Below are positions 1-9,269 of a stretch of 50,153 bases of DNA, piece by piece (position 1 is the first letter of the stretch; every line of letters starts with the position of its first letter). Below the pieces are notes generated by a model. That model was not told the DNA's origin and made no database searches. It saw nothing but the letters and a program-made list of their open reading frames with translations. Made by a program: the position numbers and the translations under genes. Origin of the DNA: Sphingobium sp. V4 (GTDB lineage: Bacteria; Pseudomonadota; Alphaproteobacteria; Sphingomonadales; Sphingomonadaceae); assembly GCF_029590555.1 (NCBI RefSeq), contig NZ_CP081004.1, positions 1 to 50,153 on the forward strand, given 5' to 3'.

Positions 1-327
1 AAGATCAAGGCTGAATCCCGGCTCGATGCGCTGCTCGCGCGTCTCAAGCCCTCGCCGCTCATGGCGCGCGCGCTGCCCCTGTCGCTGCTGGCAAGCCTGC
101 TCGTAGCGGAGCCGGCTTTTGCGCAGGCAAACTTTGAAGGCCTGGCCGACAACATTCTCGGCCTGCTGAGCAACGGTTTGCTCCGCACGCTTGCGATCAT
201 CGCGATCATCGTCGTTGGCCTTCTGTGGTTCCTCGGCCGCGCGTCGGTGCAGATGCTCGTCACGGTCGTAGTTGGCGTGGTGATCGTGTTCTCCGCGCCT
301 TGGATCGTCGACACGATTACGGGGTGA
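1..327 (+). CDS. virB2: VirB2 major pilin (main part; begins at 50139 across the junction)
   Basis: Pilin subunit of the type IV secretion system; exported, processed and assembled into the conjugative pilus. The frame is open from base 1, and the 15 bases ending the window (MFRIW) join to it in frame, giving a 113-residue prepilin. A basic n-region (KIKAESRLDALLARLKPS) precedes a signal peptide whose likely cleavage follows AEPAFAQA. The mature part has two hydrophobic segments (LAIIAIIVVGLLWFL and VTVVVGVVIVF), as in the VirB2/TrbC family. The ATG at 61 could be read as a start but would remove the basic n-region. virB3 follows directly. Confidence 0.88.
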   Translation, partial: KIKAESRLDALLARLKPSPLMARALPLSLLASLLVAEPAFAQANFEGLADNILGLLSNGLLRTLAIIAIIVVGLLWFLGRASVQMLVTVVVGVVIVFSAPWIVDTITG

Positions 328-351
328 TCGGGGATGGACGGTCAGGAAGAA

Positions 352-678
352 ATGACAAAAGACCCGCTGTTCTTGGCCGTCACCCGCCCCGCTTTGTGGG
401 CGGGTGTTCCCATTGAAGCGGGCGCGCTCATCATCATGGCGGGCGCAATCACGTTAGTTGGTTCGGGCAATCCTCTCTACGGCGGCGCGGCCGCCGTCGC
501 GCTTTATGCGATGGCGCGGCTTATCGTTCGGCATGACGTGAACGCATTCCGGCTGATCTTCCTGTGGGGCCGGACCAAAGCGGCGAACCGGAACCGCGTC
601 TTTTGGGGTGGATCGAGCTACACGCCGCTGCCGCTCTACGGAATCAAGCGAAAGGGATTTGGTCGTGGTGTTCGGTAA
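352..678 (+). CDS. virB3: VirB3 inner-membrane T4SS protein
   Basis: Small membrane protein of the VirB system that works with the VirB4 ATPase in pilus biogenesis. The 108-residue product starts MTKDPLFLAVTRPALWAGVP, the conserved VirB3 N-terminus, followed by a hydrophobic hairpin (residues about 20-60). The ATG at 352 is preferred over 334 because AGGAAG lies just before it and it gives the conserved start. It ends inside the first codons of virB4, suggesting translational coupling. Confidence 0.9.
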   Translation: MTKDPLFLAVTRPALWAGVPIEAGALIIMAGAITLVGSGNPLYGGAAAVALYAMARLIVRHDVNAFRLIFLWGRTKAANRNRVFWGGSSYTPLPLYGIKRKGFGRGVR

Positions 679-3051
679 GAGCGCGCTCGCGGAGAAGGTG
701 CCTTTTGACAAGGCCAAACGGGAGGAAATGCCCGAGAAATTCTTGCCGTATTCGCGGCATGTCAATGAGCATGTGGTCGCCCTCGATAACGGCGATCTGA
801 TGCTCATGCTCGAACTGGATGGACGGCCCTTTGAGACTTCGGACGTGCGCGATCTGAATGATTGGCACACGCGCCTCAACGGGGTCTGGCGCAATATCCA
901 TGACGAGCGGCTTTCGATCTGGACGCACATGTTGCGGATGCGCGTGCGCGACTATCCAGGCGGCACGTTCCGCTCGCATTTCGCCGCGAAGCTCGATCAA
1001 AAATACTATGAGCGGATGACGGCCGAACGCATGTTCCGCAACCGCTTCTTCATGACGGTCGTGATCCGCCCAACAGCAAACGCGACCGACAAGCTGATGG
1101 ATTTCCTGCGCAAGAAGCAGGAGGACAAGAACGCCAATATCGCGGAAGCTCTAGAGCTGCTGGAAGACAAGGTGCGCGATCTGGAAAAGCTACTGCTGCG
1201 CGTTCGTCCGCGCCGTGTCGGCATCTATGAGCACCGGGGTCTCCTGTTCTCCGAACCGCTGGAAATATTGAACCAGGTGATGACCGGGCGCTATCGGCGC
1301 TGTCCTCTGGTCCGTGGCCGTCTCGGCTCGGCGCTCTATGCGAGCCGCGCCATCATCGGCGCTGAGACATTTGAGGTCCGCGACGCCGATCATTCGATGT
1401 TCGGCGGCATTTTCGGCATTCGCGAGTATCCGTCATCGACAACGCCGCGCCAGTTTGAATCGCTGCTTTCGGTCGATTTCAGCCTCGCCATAACGCAGTC
1501 GTTCACGTTCCTGTCGCGCACAGCGGCAACAGAACGGTTTCGGCTTCGCCAGACCCAAATGGCGAACGCCGGTGACAAGGCGATCAGCCAGATGGATGAG
1601 CTGATCGACGCGGCCGACGATTTGCAATCGAACCGCTTTGTGCTGGGGGACCATCATTTCACGCTGACGGTGTTCGCGGAAGATTTGAAGAAGCTGCGCG
1701 ATAACATGTCGATCGCGCGCGCGGCGCTGGCCGATACGGGCATGGTCGCCGCCCGCGAAAGCGCGGCGCTGGAAGCTGCCTATTGGTCGCAGCTGGTCGG
1801 CAACTTCGCGTGGAGGGCGCGCCCCGCGCCGATCACGTCATATAATTTCTCGGCGTTCTCGCCCTTCCATACGTTCCCTGCAGGGCACGAGGACGGCAAT
1901 CATTGGGGGCCTGCGGTCGCCTTGCTCAAGACAAGCGCTCGCAGCCCCTATTACTTCAATTTCCATTCGGCAGACATGGGCCATTCGATGGTCATTGGTC
2001 CATCGGGCGGCGGTAAGACGGTGCTGGTCAACTTCCTGATGGGCGCAGCTCGAAAAGTTCAACGCGCGCCATATCTTCATCGACAAGGATCAAGGCGCGG
2101 AAATTTTTGTCCGAGCCAGCGGCGGCACCTATCTCGCGCTGCGCAACGGGGAACCTACGGGCTTCGCTCCGCTCAAGGCGCTCGACAATACGGCTTCCCA
2201 TCGCGCGTTCCTCGGTCGCTTCATCCGCCAGCTGGTGAAGCAAGAGGGGGCGCCGATCACGGTGCAGGAATCGCACCTGATCGACGATGGCATCGAAGCC
2301 GTGATGAAGCTGCCACGCGAGCAACGCTCGCTGTCGGCGCTGCGGACCATGCTCGGCATGTCGGACTCGGGCGGCGTCGGCGCGCGCCTAGTCAAGTGGA
2401 CCTCCGAGGGGAACCTTGGCTGGGTTTTCGATAATGAGGAAGATTCCATGGTCTCTCGAAGCCCGTTTCGTGGGCTTCGATATGACCGACTTCCTCGAAA
2501 ACGCGGAAATCCGCACGCCGGTCATGCTCTACCTGTTCGAGCGGATAGACGCGCTCCTGACAGGCGAGCGCATGGTTATTGCGATTGACGAATTTTGGAA
2601 GGCGCTGGCCGATCCGGCGTTCACGGCATTCGCGCAGGATGGCCTCAAGACATACCGCAAGCGCAATGCGTTCCTCGTCTTTGCAACACAGTCGCCTGCG
2701 GACGCGCTGCGGTCCACGATCAGCCATTCGATCTTGGAGCAGGTCGCGACGAAAATCTTCCTGCCCAATCCGTTCGGCCAGCGCCGGGATTACATCGAAG
2801 GCTTCTCGCTCTCGGAGGCGGAATTTAAGCTGGTGCGCGAAGAGCTGTCGCCGGAAAGCCGCAAATTCCTCGTGAAGCAGGGCCATGACTCCGTTGTGGT
2901 CGGCCTGGATCTCATTGGCATGGACGATGAACTGGCCGTGCTGTCGGGCCGCGCTGAAACAACGGGCGTGGCCCGCGAAGTGATTGCCGAACTGGGCAAT
3001 GATCCGAAGCTCTGGTTGCCGGAATTTCACCGGCGCCGGCGCCCAAGCTGA
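665..3051 (+). pseudogene. virB4: VirB4 ATPase, broken by two frameshifts
   Basis: VirB4 is the largest T4SS ATPase and energises pilus assembly. The GTG at 665 follows GAAAGGGA and overlaps the end of virB3. The protein (about 795 residues if repaired) is spread over three frames: N-terminal part to about 2045 ending with Walker A GPSGGGKTVLVNFLMG, a middle part from 2046 (QLEKFNARHIFIDKDQGAE) to about 2454, and a C-terminal part to 3051 with Walker B (MVIAIDEFWKAL) and ATQSPADAL. Both breaks fit loss of a GC dinucleotide: GCGCAG became GCAG near 2045, and TCTCGCTCGAA became TCTCTCGAA near 2452. All other T4SS genes are intact, so sequencing error is as likely as true decay. Each fragment matches the family well. 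Confidence 0.9.
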
Positions 3052-3064
3052 AAGGAGTGAGACT

Positions 3065-3778
3065 ATGAAGCAGCTTATCTTGGCGGCTGTGTCGATCGGG
3101 AGCCTTGCGGCCGCGACGCCAGCCAGTGCGCAGGGTATCCCTGTGTTCGATAGCACGTCGGTGCTCAAGCATATCGAACAAATCCAGAAGACCATGCAGA
3201 TGATCGAGCAAGGTCGCCAGCAGATTGCGGAAGCGCAGCAGCTCTACCAAGGGTTGAACCAGCTGACCGATGTTTCCTCGATCGCCAACCAGCTTAAGAC
3301 AGATTCACTTCGCACCCTGGGCGTTGATGTGAACTCGCTCGAACGCATGGCGCGCGGCGATTTTGGCGGCGGCGGCAGCTACGGCGGGCGATCTGATGCG
3401 ATCTATCAGGACATGCTCGAACGTCTCGGCGTATCCGCGAATGGCGATCAGACTGACGTTCGCTATCAGACAGCTCGCTCGATCGCGATGGACAAGGCCA
3501 TGGCCGAAGGCATGGGCGAAGCGGCCACATCGCGCGGTGAGGGTCTGGAAGAGCTGCGCAATCGACTTGCGACCGCATCAACAGCCAAGGAAGTTGCTGA
3601 CCTTCAAGCGCGCATCCAGCTCGAAAGCGCGTCGATGATGAACGACCAGCTCCGCGTCGAAGCGTTGGAGCGAGCGCGCAGAGCGGAGGCCGCGGCGCAC
3701 ACGGCCGAAGCTTTTGCGGACAGGTCGCGCAAACGCGATGAGCAGCGTGCGCGAGCGCGGGCGGCAGCTGGAATTTGA
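3065..3778 (+). CDS. virB5: VirB5 minor pilin
   Basis: Secreted minor pilus subunit, probably at the pilus tip. The ATG at 3065 has a good AAAGGAG site. The 237-residue product has a signal peptide (MKQLILAAVSIGSLAAATPASA), then a helical repeat-like region (IEQIQKTMQMIEQGRQQIAEAQQL) typical of VirB5/TraC of P-type systems. The C-terminus ends in a charged tail, RSRKRDEQRARARAAAGI, which also ends the next gene in altered form. It lies between virB4 and the entry-exclusion gene, the usual order in IncN/pKM101-like systems. Confidence 0.88.
   Translation: MKQLILAAVSIGSLAAATPASAQGIPVFDSTSVLKHIEQIQKTMQMIEQGRQQIAEAQQLYQGLNQLTDVSSIANQLKTDSLRTLGVDVNSLERMARGDFGGGGSYGGRSDAIYQDMLERLGVSANGDQTDVRYQTARSIAMDKAMAEGMGEAATSRGEGLEELRNRLATASTAKEVADLQARIQLESASMMNDQLRVEALERARRAEAAAHTAEAFADRSRKRDEQRARARAAAGI
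3722..3773 (+). repeat. 52-bp repeat, copy 1 (3' end of virB5)
   Basis: This segment encodes the charged tail of VirB5. It recurs at 4030-4081 at the end of the EexN gene in the same frame, with five substitutions by eye, so both proteins end in RSRKRDEQRARAR-AAG. Confidence 0.9.
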
Positions 3779-3780
3779 CC

Positions 3781-4095
3781 ATGAAGAAAATGGTCCTTCT
3801 TGCGATCAGCGCAGCCGGCTTGCTCGCCGGCTGCGAACGCGCGCCCACATTTCCCGAGATTTTAATGACCTATCATGACGTTGATTGGCTCAAAACTCAT
3901 GAAGATCAGATTCCGGTGATCGTCGCTGAGTGCGACAAGATCGTGAACAGCGAACTCAAACAGTCGGACCTCCCCATGCCAGTGGCTCGCAATTGCGGAG
4001 GCATAAAGAACAAAATCGCCTCCATTGAAAGGTCGCGGAAACGTGATGAGCAGCGTGCGCGAGCACGGAAGGCAGCTGGAAATGTAAGGCTGTAA
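3781..4095 (+). CDS. EexN-like entry-exclusion lipoprotein
   Basis: Predicted lipoprotein that would block uptake of the same plasmid by a cell already carrying it. MKKMVLLAISAAGLLAGC is a lipoprotein signal with lipobox LAGC. The body (VDWLKTHEDQIPVIVAECDKI ... ARNCGGIKNKIA) matches the EexN pattern of a DW-L---- segment, a conserved AEC and a second Cys. The position between virB5 and virB6 is the classic eex position. The ATG at 3781 follows the virB5 stop directly; a TTG at 3775 is less likely. The last 18 residues copy the VirB5 tail and are not usual for EexN. Length is 104 residues. Confidence 0.75.
   Translation: MKKMVLLAISAAGLLAGCERAPTFPEILMTYHDVDWLKTHEDQIPVIVAECDKIVNSELKQSDLPMPVARNCGGIKNKIASIERSRKRDEQRARARKAAGNVRL
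4030..4081 (+). repeat. 52-bp repeat, copy 2 (3' end of the EexN gene)
   Basis: Partner of 3722-3773. It supplies the tail RSRKRDEQRARARKAAG to a lipoprotein family that normally lacks it, so the tail was probably gained by local duplication of the end of virB5. Confidence 0.88.
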
Positions 4096-4130
4096 TAACA
4101 GCTTGAATTATATCTAATCGGAGCGGTCTG

Positions 4131-5147
4131 GTGGAATACGATCTATTTACGAATGCCTATCAGGGCTTCACCAACGAACTCAATTCGGTAGTTGTGTCCA
4201 ACTATGCTGGGTTTGTTGGGTGGATCGCTGGACCGCTCCGCACTGGCATGATCATTTACATAATCCTGCTAGGCTACGCGATTATGCGCGGGGCCGTGCA
4301 ATACCCCTTCCGCGAATATGTCTATCGCTCGCTTATGCTGGCCGCGCTCTATTATGCTGTGACAAACCTCTATGGAGCATCGCTCGCACAGATGATCGTG
4401 ACCGGCCTGCCGCATGAGTTTGCCTCGATCGTAGGCGGCTCACCGGACGGCGTTGGTGGGTCTTTCGATGGGATGTGGGCGCGGGTCGATGATGCACTGC
4501 TCGCGATGCAGGATGCGACCGAGAAATACGCAGAGGAACACGCCTCACTGACTGATATTCCCGGCGCTGCGGCCGCAATTATGCTGTGTATCGGTGCCAC
4601 TATCATCATTCTTTTGACAGCGATCGCGGCTCTGTTCGCACTGGCTGTCGGCTTTGTGATCGTGCTCTATGCGCTGTTTGCGCTCGCCTGTCTGGCGGTG
4701 GTCGGGCCGATCTTCGTAGCAGCGCTGCTGTTTGATTCCACCAGAAGCTACTTCTTCTCATGGCTCGGCAGCGTCCTCAACTTTCTGATGTTGTCGCTAT
4801 TTGCGATGCTTCTTGTGCTCGTTGTGGCCAATGTCGCTGAATCGGCAACAGCAACATTCGATGGCGATTTTGACAACATCTGGAGCACCTGTATCCGGAT
4901 CATCGCGTTCTACATTCTCGCCTGCTTTTTCTTCATCCAAATCCCCGGAATAGCTGCCTCACTTGGCGGCGGCGCGGCTGCAATGGTGACGCAGTTCGGC
5001 AACGCGGTGACGAAGGGTGGCGGGGCAGTTGCAACGGGCGCAGGGCACGCGGCCAGCGATGCCCGCGCCATGGGGGCCAGCATGGGGCGGGGCTTCTCGT
5101 CGGCGGTTCGCCGTTGGCGCAACCGAAACACAATCACCAGAGCTTGA
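4131..5147 (+). CDS. virB6: VirB6 inner-membrane channel protein
   Basis: Polytopic inner-membrane component of the T4SS channel (VirB6/TrbL family). The 338-residue product starts with GTG at 4131, preceded by GGAG. Hydrophobic segments lie at about residues 25-50, 65-85, 145-170, 175-200, 215-240 and 255-275, as expected for the family's membrane core. The tail is Ala/Gly-rich and basic (GGGAVATGAGHAASDARAMG), a common VirB6 ending. The lipoprotein gene begins 10 bp later. Confidence 0.88.
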   Translation: MEYDLFTNAYQGFTNELNSVVVSNYAGFVGWIAGPLRTGMIIYIILLGYAIMRGAVQYPFREYVYRSLMLAALYYAVTNLYGASLAQMIVTGLPHEFASIVGGSPDGVGGSFDGMWARVDDALLAMQDATEKYAEEHASLTDIPGAAAAIMLCIGATIIILLTAIAALFALAVGFVIVLYALFALACLAVVGPIFVAALLFDSTRSYFFSWLGSVLNFLMLSLFAMLLVLVVANVAESATATFDGDFDNIWSTCIRIIAFYILACFFFIQIPGIAASLGGGAAAMVTQFGNAVTKGGGAVATGAGHAASDARAMGASMGRGFSSAVRRWRNRNTITRA

Positions 5148-5157
5148 GGGAACGAAT

Positions 5158-5478
5158 ATGCGCAAGTTGCTTGGACTCGGAATCTGCCTGGCGCTGGCGG
5201 CCTGCGCAGGTCAGCCCGTCAAAAAGCCAGCCAAATGTGAGGGGCCGATGCGGCCTGCAAATCCGCATGGGCTTACCCTCCCCACAATCCCGGATCAGGC
5301 CGCACAGCGAACCGCGCCGGCAAATGTGGACGTGTTCAATCAGGGTGCACCGGCAACGCCGGACGCGGCCCCGGCAGACCCCTCCACTCCGGGCAATGAA
5401 CAGTCGGACGCATCGCGGGCGGTCGAAGTGCCGCGTCTAAGCGCCTCGCTGCGCGGCCCGATCTACTCGAATTGCTGA
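5158..5478 (+). CDS. virB7: VirB7-type T4SS lipoprotein
   Basis: Outer-membrane lipoprotein expected to pair with VirB9 in the core complex. MRKLLGLGICLALAACAG is a lipoprotein signal with lipobox LAAC. The remaining ~90 residues are Pro/Ala-rich and end in a Cys (GPIYSNC). At 106 residues it is longer than classical VirB7 (~50), so the name rests mainly on position before virB8 and the lipobox. GAGGGAACGA before the ATG serves as ribosome site. Confidence 0.68.
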   Translation: MRKLLGLGICLALAACAGQPVKKPAKCEGPMRPANPHGLTLPTIPDQAAQRTAPANVDVFNQGAPATPDAAPADPSTPGNEQSDASRAVEVPRLSASLRGPIYSNC

Positions 5479-5487
5479 GGTGTTACG

Positions 5488-6171
5488 ATGGCAGTTGGTA
5501 TTCCAAAGGACGAGCTGAAAGCCTATTTTGAAGAGGCTGCAAGCTGGGAACGTGACAAGCTTGCGGCGGCCGAGCGCTCCAAAAAGCTGGCGTGGGTCGT
5601 CGCTGGCGTTGCTGGCGCCCTGGCGACTGCTGGCGTTGTGGCCGTTGCAGCCCTGACGCCTCTAAAAACGGTCGAGCCATATGTTATCACGGTGGACCGT
5701 AACACGGGCGAGGCGTCGATCGCCGCCAAGCTCCACGGTGACGCGACGATCACCTATGACGAGGCGGTCCGTAAGTATTTCCTCGCTACCTATGTCCGCT
5801 ATCGCGAAGGCTGGATAGCGGCCGCTCGCGAAGAATATTTCGATGCGGTCATGGTCATGTCGGCGCGGCCCGAACAGGATCGGTGGTCACGCTTCTACAA
5901 GACCGACAATCCCCAAAGTCCGCAAAACATCCTTGCGAACCGCACTGATGTTTTTGTCGAAATCAAGCGGGTGTCGTTCCTGGGCGGCAACGTCGCGCAG
6001 GTCTATTTCACTAAGGAATCTGTGACCGGCTCGAACTCGACCAAAACCGATGCCGTCGCGACCATCAAATACAAGGTCGATGGCACGCCGAGCAAGGAAG
6101 TGGACCGCTTCAAGAATCCGCTTGGCTATCAGGTCGAGAGCTATCGCGCTGACGTGGAGGTGCCCCAATGA
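5488..6171 (+). CDS. virB8: VirB8 inner-membrane assembly factor
   Basis: Bitopic inner-membrane T4SS protein. The 227-residue product has a short cytoplasmic N-terminus, one membrane helix ([20 protein letters not shown], about residues 37-57) and the periplasmic NTF2-like VirB8 domain ([17 protein letters not shown] ... [16 protein letters not shown]). Its ATGA overlap with virB9 at 6168 indicates translational coupling. Confidence 0.94.
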   Translation: MAVGIPKDELKAYFEEAASWERDKLAAAERSKKLAWVVAGVAGALATAGVVAVAALTPLKTVEPYVITVDRNTGEASIAAKLHGDATITYDEAVRKYFLATYVRYREGWIAAAREEYFDAVMVMSARPEQDRWSRFYKTDNPQSPQNILANRTDVFVEIKRVSFLGGNVAQVYFTKESVTGSNSTKTDAVATIKYKVDGTPSKEVDRFKNPLGYQVESYRADVEVPQ

Positions 6172-7010
6172 CCGTGTTGAAGTGGAGCGCCCCGTTTGCG
6201 CTCGCGATCGCGCTAGCTGCGTCGCCGGCGATGGCCGAAGAAACGCCTCATGCGACGGTGCTCGATCACCGGGTTCGTGAAGCGAACTACAATGATCGGC
6301 AAGTCTATGAGATTCCGGGTGTATTCCGCATCGCCACGGAAATCGTCTTCGCCAAGGATGAAGTAGTCGAGCATGTGGCGTTGGGCGATACCGTGTCTTG
6401 GGAAGTCGCACCGGCTGCCAATTCGCTTTTCATCAAACCGCGCGAGCGCGCGGGTCGCACGAACCTGACAGTCATAACCCGTTCACGCTACGGCCCGCGC
6501 AGCTACCGCTTCGCTCTGTCGCCAACGCAGCGCGGCAGCGGCTTCTATACGGTCGTTTTCCGCTATCCTGAACAGGAAGCGGCCGAGGCGCAGGCGCAAG
6601 CCGCAATGGCCCAGCTGGCCCAGCTGAAAGCCTTGGAACGCGGCGCGGTGAAGTCCGCGCTCGATATTGGCGTGCTGGAAGGCACACGCAACGCCGATTA
6701 CATCATGCAAGGATCGACGGCCATCCAGCCCTCCGAAGTGTCTGACAATGGACAGTTCACCGTGATGCGCTTCCCCAACCAGCGTGAATTGCCGGCGTTC
6801 TTCGTCGTCAATCCTGATGGATCGGAAGCCATCGCCTCCTTCGATGTGCGCGATGAATATGTGGTGCTGCACGGGGTTTACAGGACAATCCGGCTGCGCC
6901 GGGGCCTCGAAGTGCTCTGCATCCACAATCAGAAAACCGACTATTACGGGCGCGATCCCAAAACTGACACGGCCTCTGGCCTAGTCGAGCGAACCACGGG
7001 GGTTCAATAA
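6168..7010 (+). CDS. virB9: VirB9 outer-membrane core-complex protein
   Basis: Forms the outer-membrane core complex with VirB7 and VirB10. The 280-residue product has a signal peptide ([22 protein letters not shown]), an N-terminal beta domain ([21 protein letters not shown]), and the C-terminal VirB7-binding domain ([33 protein letters not shown]). It starts at the ATG overlapping the virB8 stop. Confidence 0.94.
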   Translation: MTVLKWSAPFALAIALAASPAMAEETPHATVLDHRVREANYNDRQVYEIPGVFRIATEIVFAKDEVVEHVALGDTVSWEVAPAANSLFIKPRERAGRTNLTVITRSRYGPRSYRFALSPTQRGSGFYTVVFRYPEQEAAEAQAQAAMAQLAQLKALERGAVKSALDIGVLEGTRNADYIMQGSTAIQPSEVSDNGQFTVMRFPNQRELPAFFVVNPDGSEAIASFDVRDEYVVLHGVYRTIRLRRGLEVLCIHNQKTDYYGRDPKTDTASGLVERTTGVQ

Positions 7011-7011
7011 A

Positions 7012-8280
7012 ATGGCTGCGAACGATCATGACAACGCGCCGCATGGCGACAACATCATCTCGCAGGGCGAGACGGTCGAAAACCGGCCCCTCGCGTCTGA
7101 GCCGGTGCCCGATCCCGAAGATATTGAGCGGCAAAGCGAGCGCCAGGCGAAGATTGCCGCTCTGCCGAACAGGTCGATCGACCCCAAAAAGGCGGTCGTT
7201 CTCGCGGCGGTTGCCTGCGGCGCGATCGTTCTCGGTTTCAGCACAATCGACGCGATGCGGAGCGATCCAACCGAAAAGGCCGAGAAAGCGGAAAAGCCGG
7301 ATGAAAGGCAGCTCGCCAACTACGATCCCAAGTCGATCATAGCGCCCACGCTTGCCGATGCGCCAAATGATCCGAACGCGCCGGTGCCCATGACGGAAGT
7401 GCCGGCGCTTGATGGAAGCCAAGCGCCCCGCACGGGCGGCGCGAATGGCCGCCCCCAAAAGTCTGAGGGGCAAGTCATCGCTGAGGCCCAACGCCGCGCC
7501 GGGATCATGGCTTATGGTGGCGAAAACGGCGGCGGGGTCGGTGGAGCGGTGGCAGCTGCCACCGGCCTGCCCATGGGCGGCGGCACAGGAGCACAGGGCG
7601 CGCAGTTGATTGGTGCGTCGGCCGATGGTGATGGGCAAGGTGGATCGCGCCGGACAAATCTCGAAAACATGCGCCAAACCTCGCAAATTGATCGGGTGTC
7701 AGGCCGCGACATTGGCAACCGCGATATGCTGATCCTCGCAGGGTCGTTCATTCCGTGCGTGCTGCAAACGGCGATGGATTCCAGTCAGCCCGGATATGTC
7801 AGCTGCATCATTCCCCGCGACATTTATTCGGACAACGGCCGCGTCGTCCTGCTGGAAAAGGGAACGCGCGTCTTGGGCGAATATCAAACCGGCGTCCAGC
7901 GCGGCAAATATCGTCTCTTTGCGGTATGGAACCGCGCGGTTACGCCTCGCGGCGTGGCGATCGACGTAGGTTCGCCCGCCAGCGACGCGCTTGGCCGTTC
8001 AGGTATGGCAGGCGGCGTGAAGAACTTCTTTTGGGAACGCTTCGGGGCCGCGCTGTTGTTCAGCTCGCTCAACGATGCCGCCTCGATCGCCGCCTCGGAA
8101 GTCTCCGACGCCGATAATGTCACGCGGGTTCCCAGCCAAGCGTCGGACACGATCTTGCGGGACACGATGCAGATTCAGCCGGTGCTTCGCATCAATCAGG
8201 GCGCGGAAGTGGGGATTATGGTCGCTCGCGACTTCGATTTCTCCAACATCTACGGCCTGCGGCTGAGGCGCGGCCAGTGA
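7012..8280 (+). CDS. virB10: VirB10 core-complex scaffold
   Basis: Spans both membranes and links the energy centre to the outer-membrane pore. Of 422 residues, 1-60 are cytoplasmic and acidic, one membrane helix follows (AVVLAAVACGAIVLGFSTI, about 63-81), then a Pro/Gly-rich linker, and from about 215 the TrbI/VirB10 domain (GSFIPCVLQTAMDSSQPGYVSCIIPRDIYSDN ... LLEKGTRVLGEYQ). One copy of the dispersed 16-bp palindrome lies inside the linker-coding part (7548-7563). The stop overlaps the virB11 GTG. Confidence 0.95.
   Translation: MAANDHDNAPHGDNIISQGETVENRPLASEPVPDPEDIERQSERQAKIAALPNRSIDPKKAVVLAAVACGAIVLGFSTIDAMRSDPTEKAEKAEKPDERQLANYDPKSIIAPTLADAPNDPNAPVPMTEVPALDGSQAPRTGGANGRPQKSEGQVIAEAQRRAGIMAYGGENGGGVGGAVAAATGLPMGGGTGAQGAQLIGASADGDGQGGSRRTNLENMRQTSQIDRVSGRDIGNRDMLILAGSFIPCVLQTAMDSSQPGYVSCIIPRDIYSDNGRVVLLEKGTRVLGEYQTGVQRGKYRLFAVWNRAVTPRGVAIDVGSPASDALGRSGMAGGVKNFFWERFGAALLFSSLNDAASIAASEVSDADNVTRVPSQASDTILRDTMQIQPVLRINQGAEVGIMVARDFDFSNIYGLRLRRGQ
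7548..7563. repeat. 16-bp palindrome, site 1
   Basis: Perfect GGTGGCAGCTGCCACC, extended to an 18-bp palindrome by flanking C/G. It is the only perfect copy inside a gene (virB10 linker, reading GGAVAAATG). Confidence 0.9.
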
Positions 8281-9269
8281 GCAATACGGCTGTCCTCGAA
8301 AACGCCCTGCTGCCGCTGCGTCCTCTTCTTGCGCGTGAGGACGTAACGGAGCTGGTGATTAACAAGGCTGGCGAAGCGGCGATTGAAACGCGCAATGGAT
8401 GGTCCTGGGAGACATTGCCTGACCTCAATGAAAAGTCGCTGCTCGCGCTCGCGCGGGCAGCGGCGGCTTTCACGCATCAGGACATAAGCCAGTCCACGCC
8501 GATCTGCTCCACAATCCTCCCCAGCGGTGAGCGCGTGCAGCTGGTTGTGCCGCCTGCTGTCCCTGCCGGCACCGTGTCCATCACCATCCGCAAACCGTCA
8601 TCGGTGACGTTGACGATGGAGGACTTCGAGCGCGGTGGGCTGTTTAGCGAGACAAAGATCGCAACTAGGCAAGTCTCGCCGCTCGATGTTGAATTGCGCG
8701 ATCTGCTCGACGCAGGAAAGCACGTCGAATTTTTCCAAAAGGCGGTCCAAGGCCGCAAGAATATCCTGATTTCGGGCGCTACCGGCTCGGGAAAGACGAC
8801 GCTCTCTAAAGGGCTGATCCAGCTCATTCCGCCGCATGAGCGGCTGCTGACGATCGAAGACACGCGCGAATTGGTCGTTCCGCATCGCAACGTGGTCCAC
8901 ATGCTCTACGCGAAGGACAAGCAGGGCACCGCGAAAATCTCTGCAAAGGATCTTCTGGAATCGGCCCTGCGTATGCGGCCTGACCGGATACTGTTGCAGG
9001 AGCTGCGCGACGGCACCGCGTTCTTCTATCTCCGCAACGTCAACTCAGGCCATCCCGGCTCGATCACGACGATCCATGCGGACTCGGCCGAACTCGCGTT
9101 CGAACAGCTGACATTGCTGGTCAAGGAAAGCGAGGGCGGCGCCGATCTGGCCCGTGACGACATTCGCAGCCTGCTCAAGCTGCTGGTTGATGTGGTCGTG
9201 CAGACCAAGAAGGTCGAAGGCCGCTTTCGCGTGACGGAGATATATTTTGATCCAGAAAACAGGCTCTAA
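8277..9269 (+). CDS. virB11: VirB11 secretion ATPase
   Basis: Cytoplasmic hexameric ATPase of the T4SS. The GTG at 8277 overlaps the virB10 stop. Over 330 residues it shows the N-terminal domain (REDVTELVINKAGEAAIET), Walker A (GATGSGKTTLSKG, near residue 165), an Asp box (TIEDTRELV), Walker B-like MRPDRILLQELRDG and the His box (GHPGSITTIHA). Complete family length. Confidence 0.96.
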   Translation: MSNTAVLENALLPLRPLLAREDVTELVINKAGEAAIETRNGWSWETLPDLNEKSLLALARAAAAFTHQDISQSTPICSTILPSGERVQLVVPPAVPAGTVSITIRKPSSVTLTMEDFERGGLFSETKIATRQVSPLDVELRDLLDAGKHVEFFQKAVQGRKNILISGATGSGKTTLSKGLIQLIPPHERLLTIEDTRELVVPHRNVVHMLYAKDKQGTAKISAKDLLESALRMRPDRILLQELRDGTAFFYLRNVNSGHPGSITTIHADSAELAFEQLTLLVKESEGGADLARDDIRSLLKLLVDVVVQTKKVEGRFRVTEIYFDPENRL

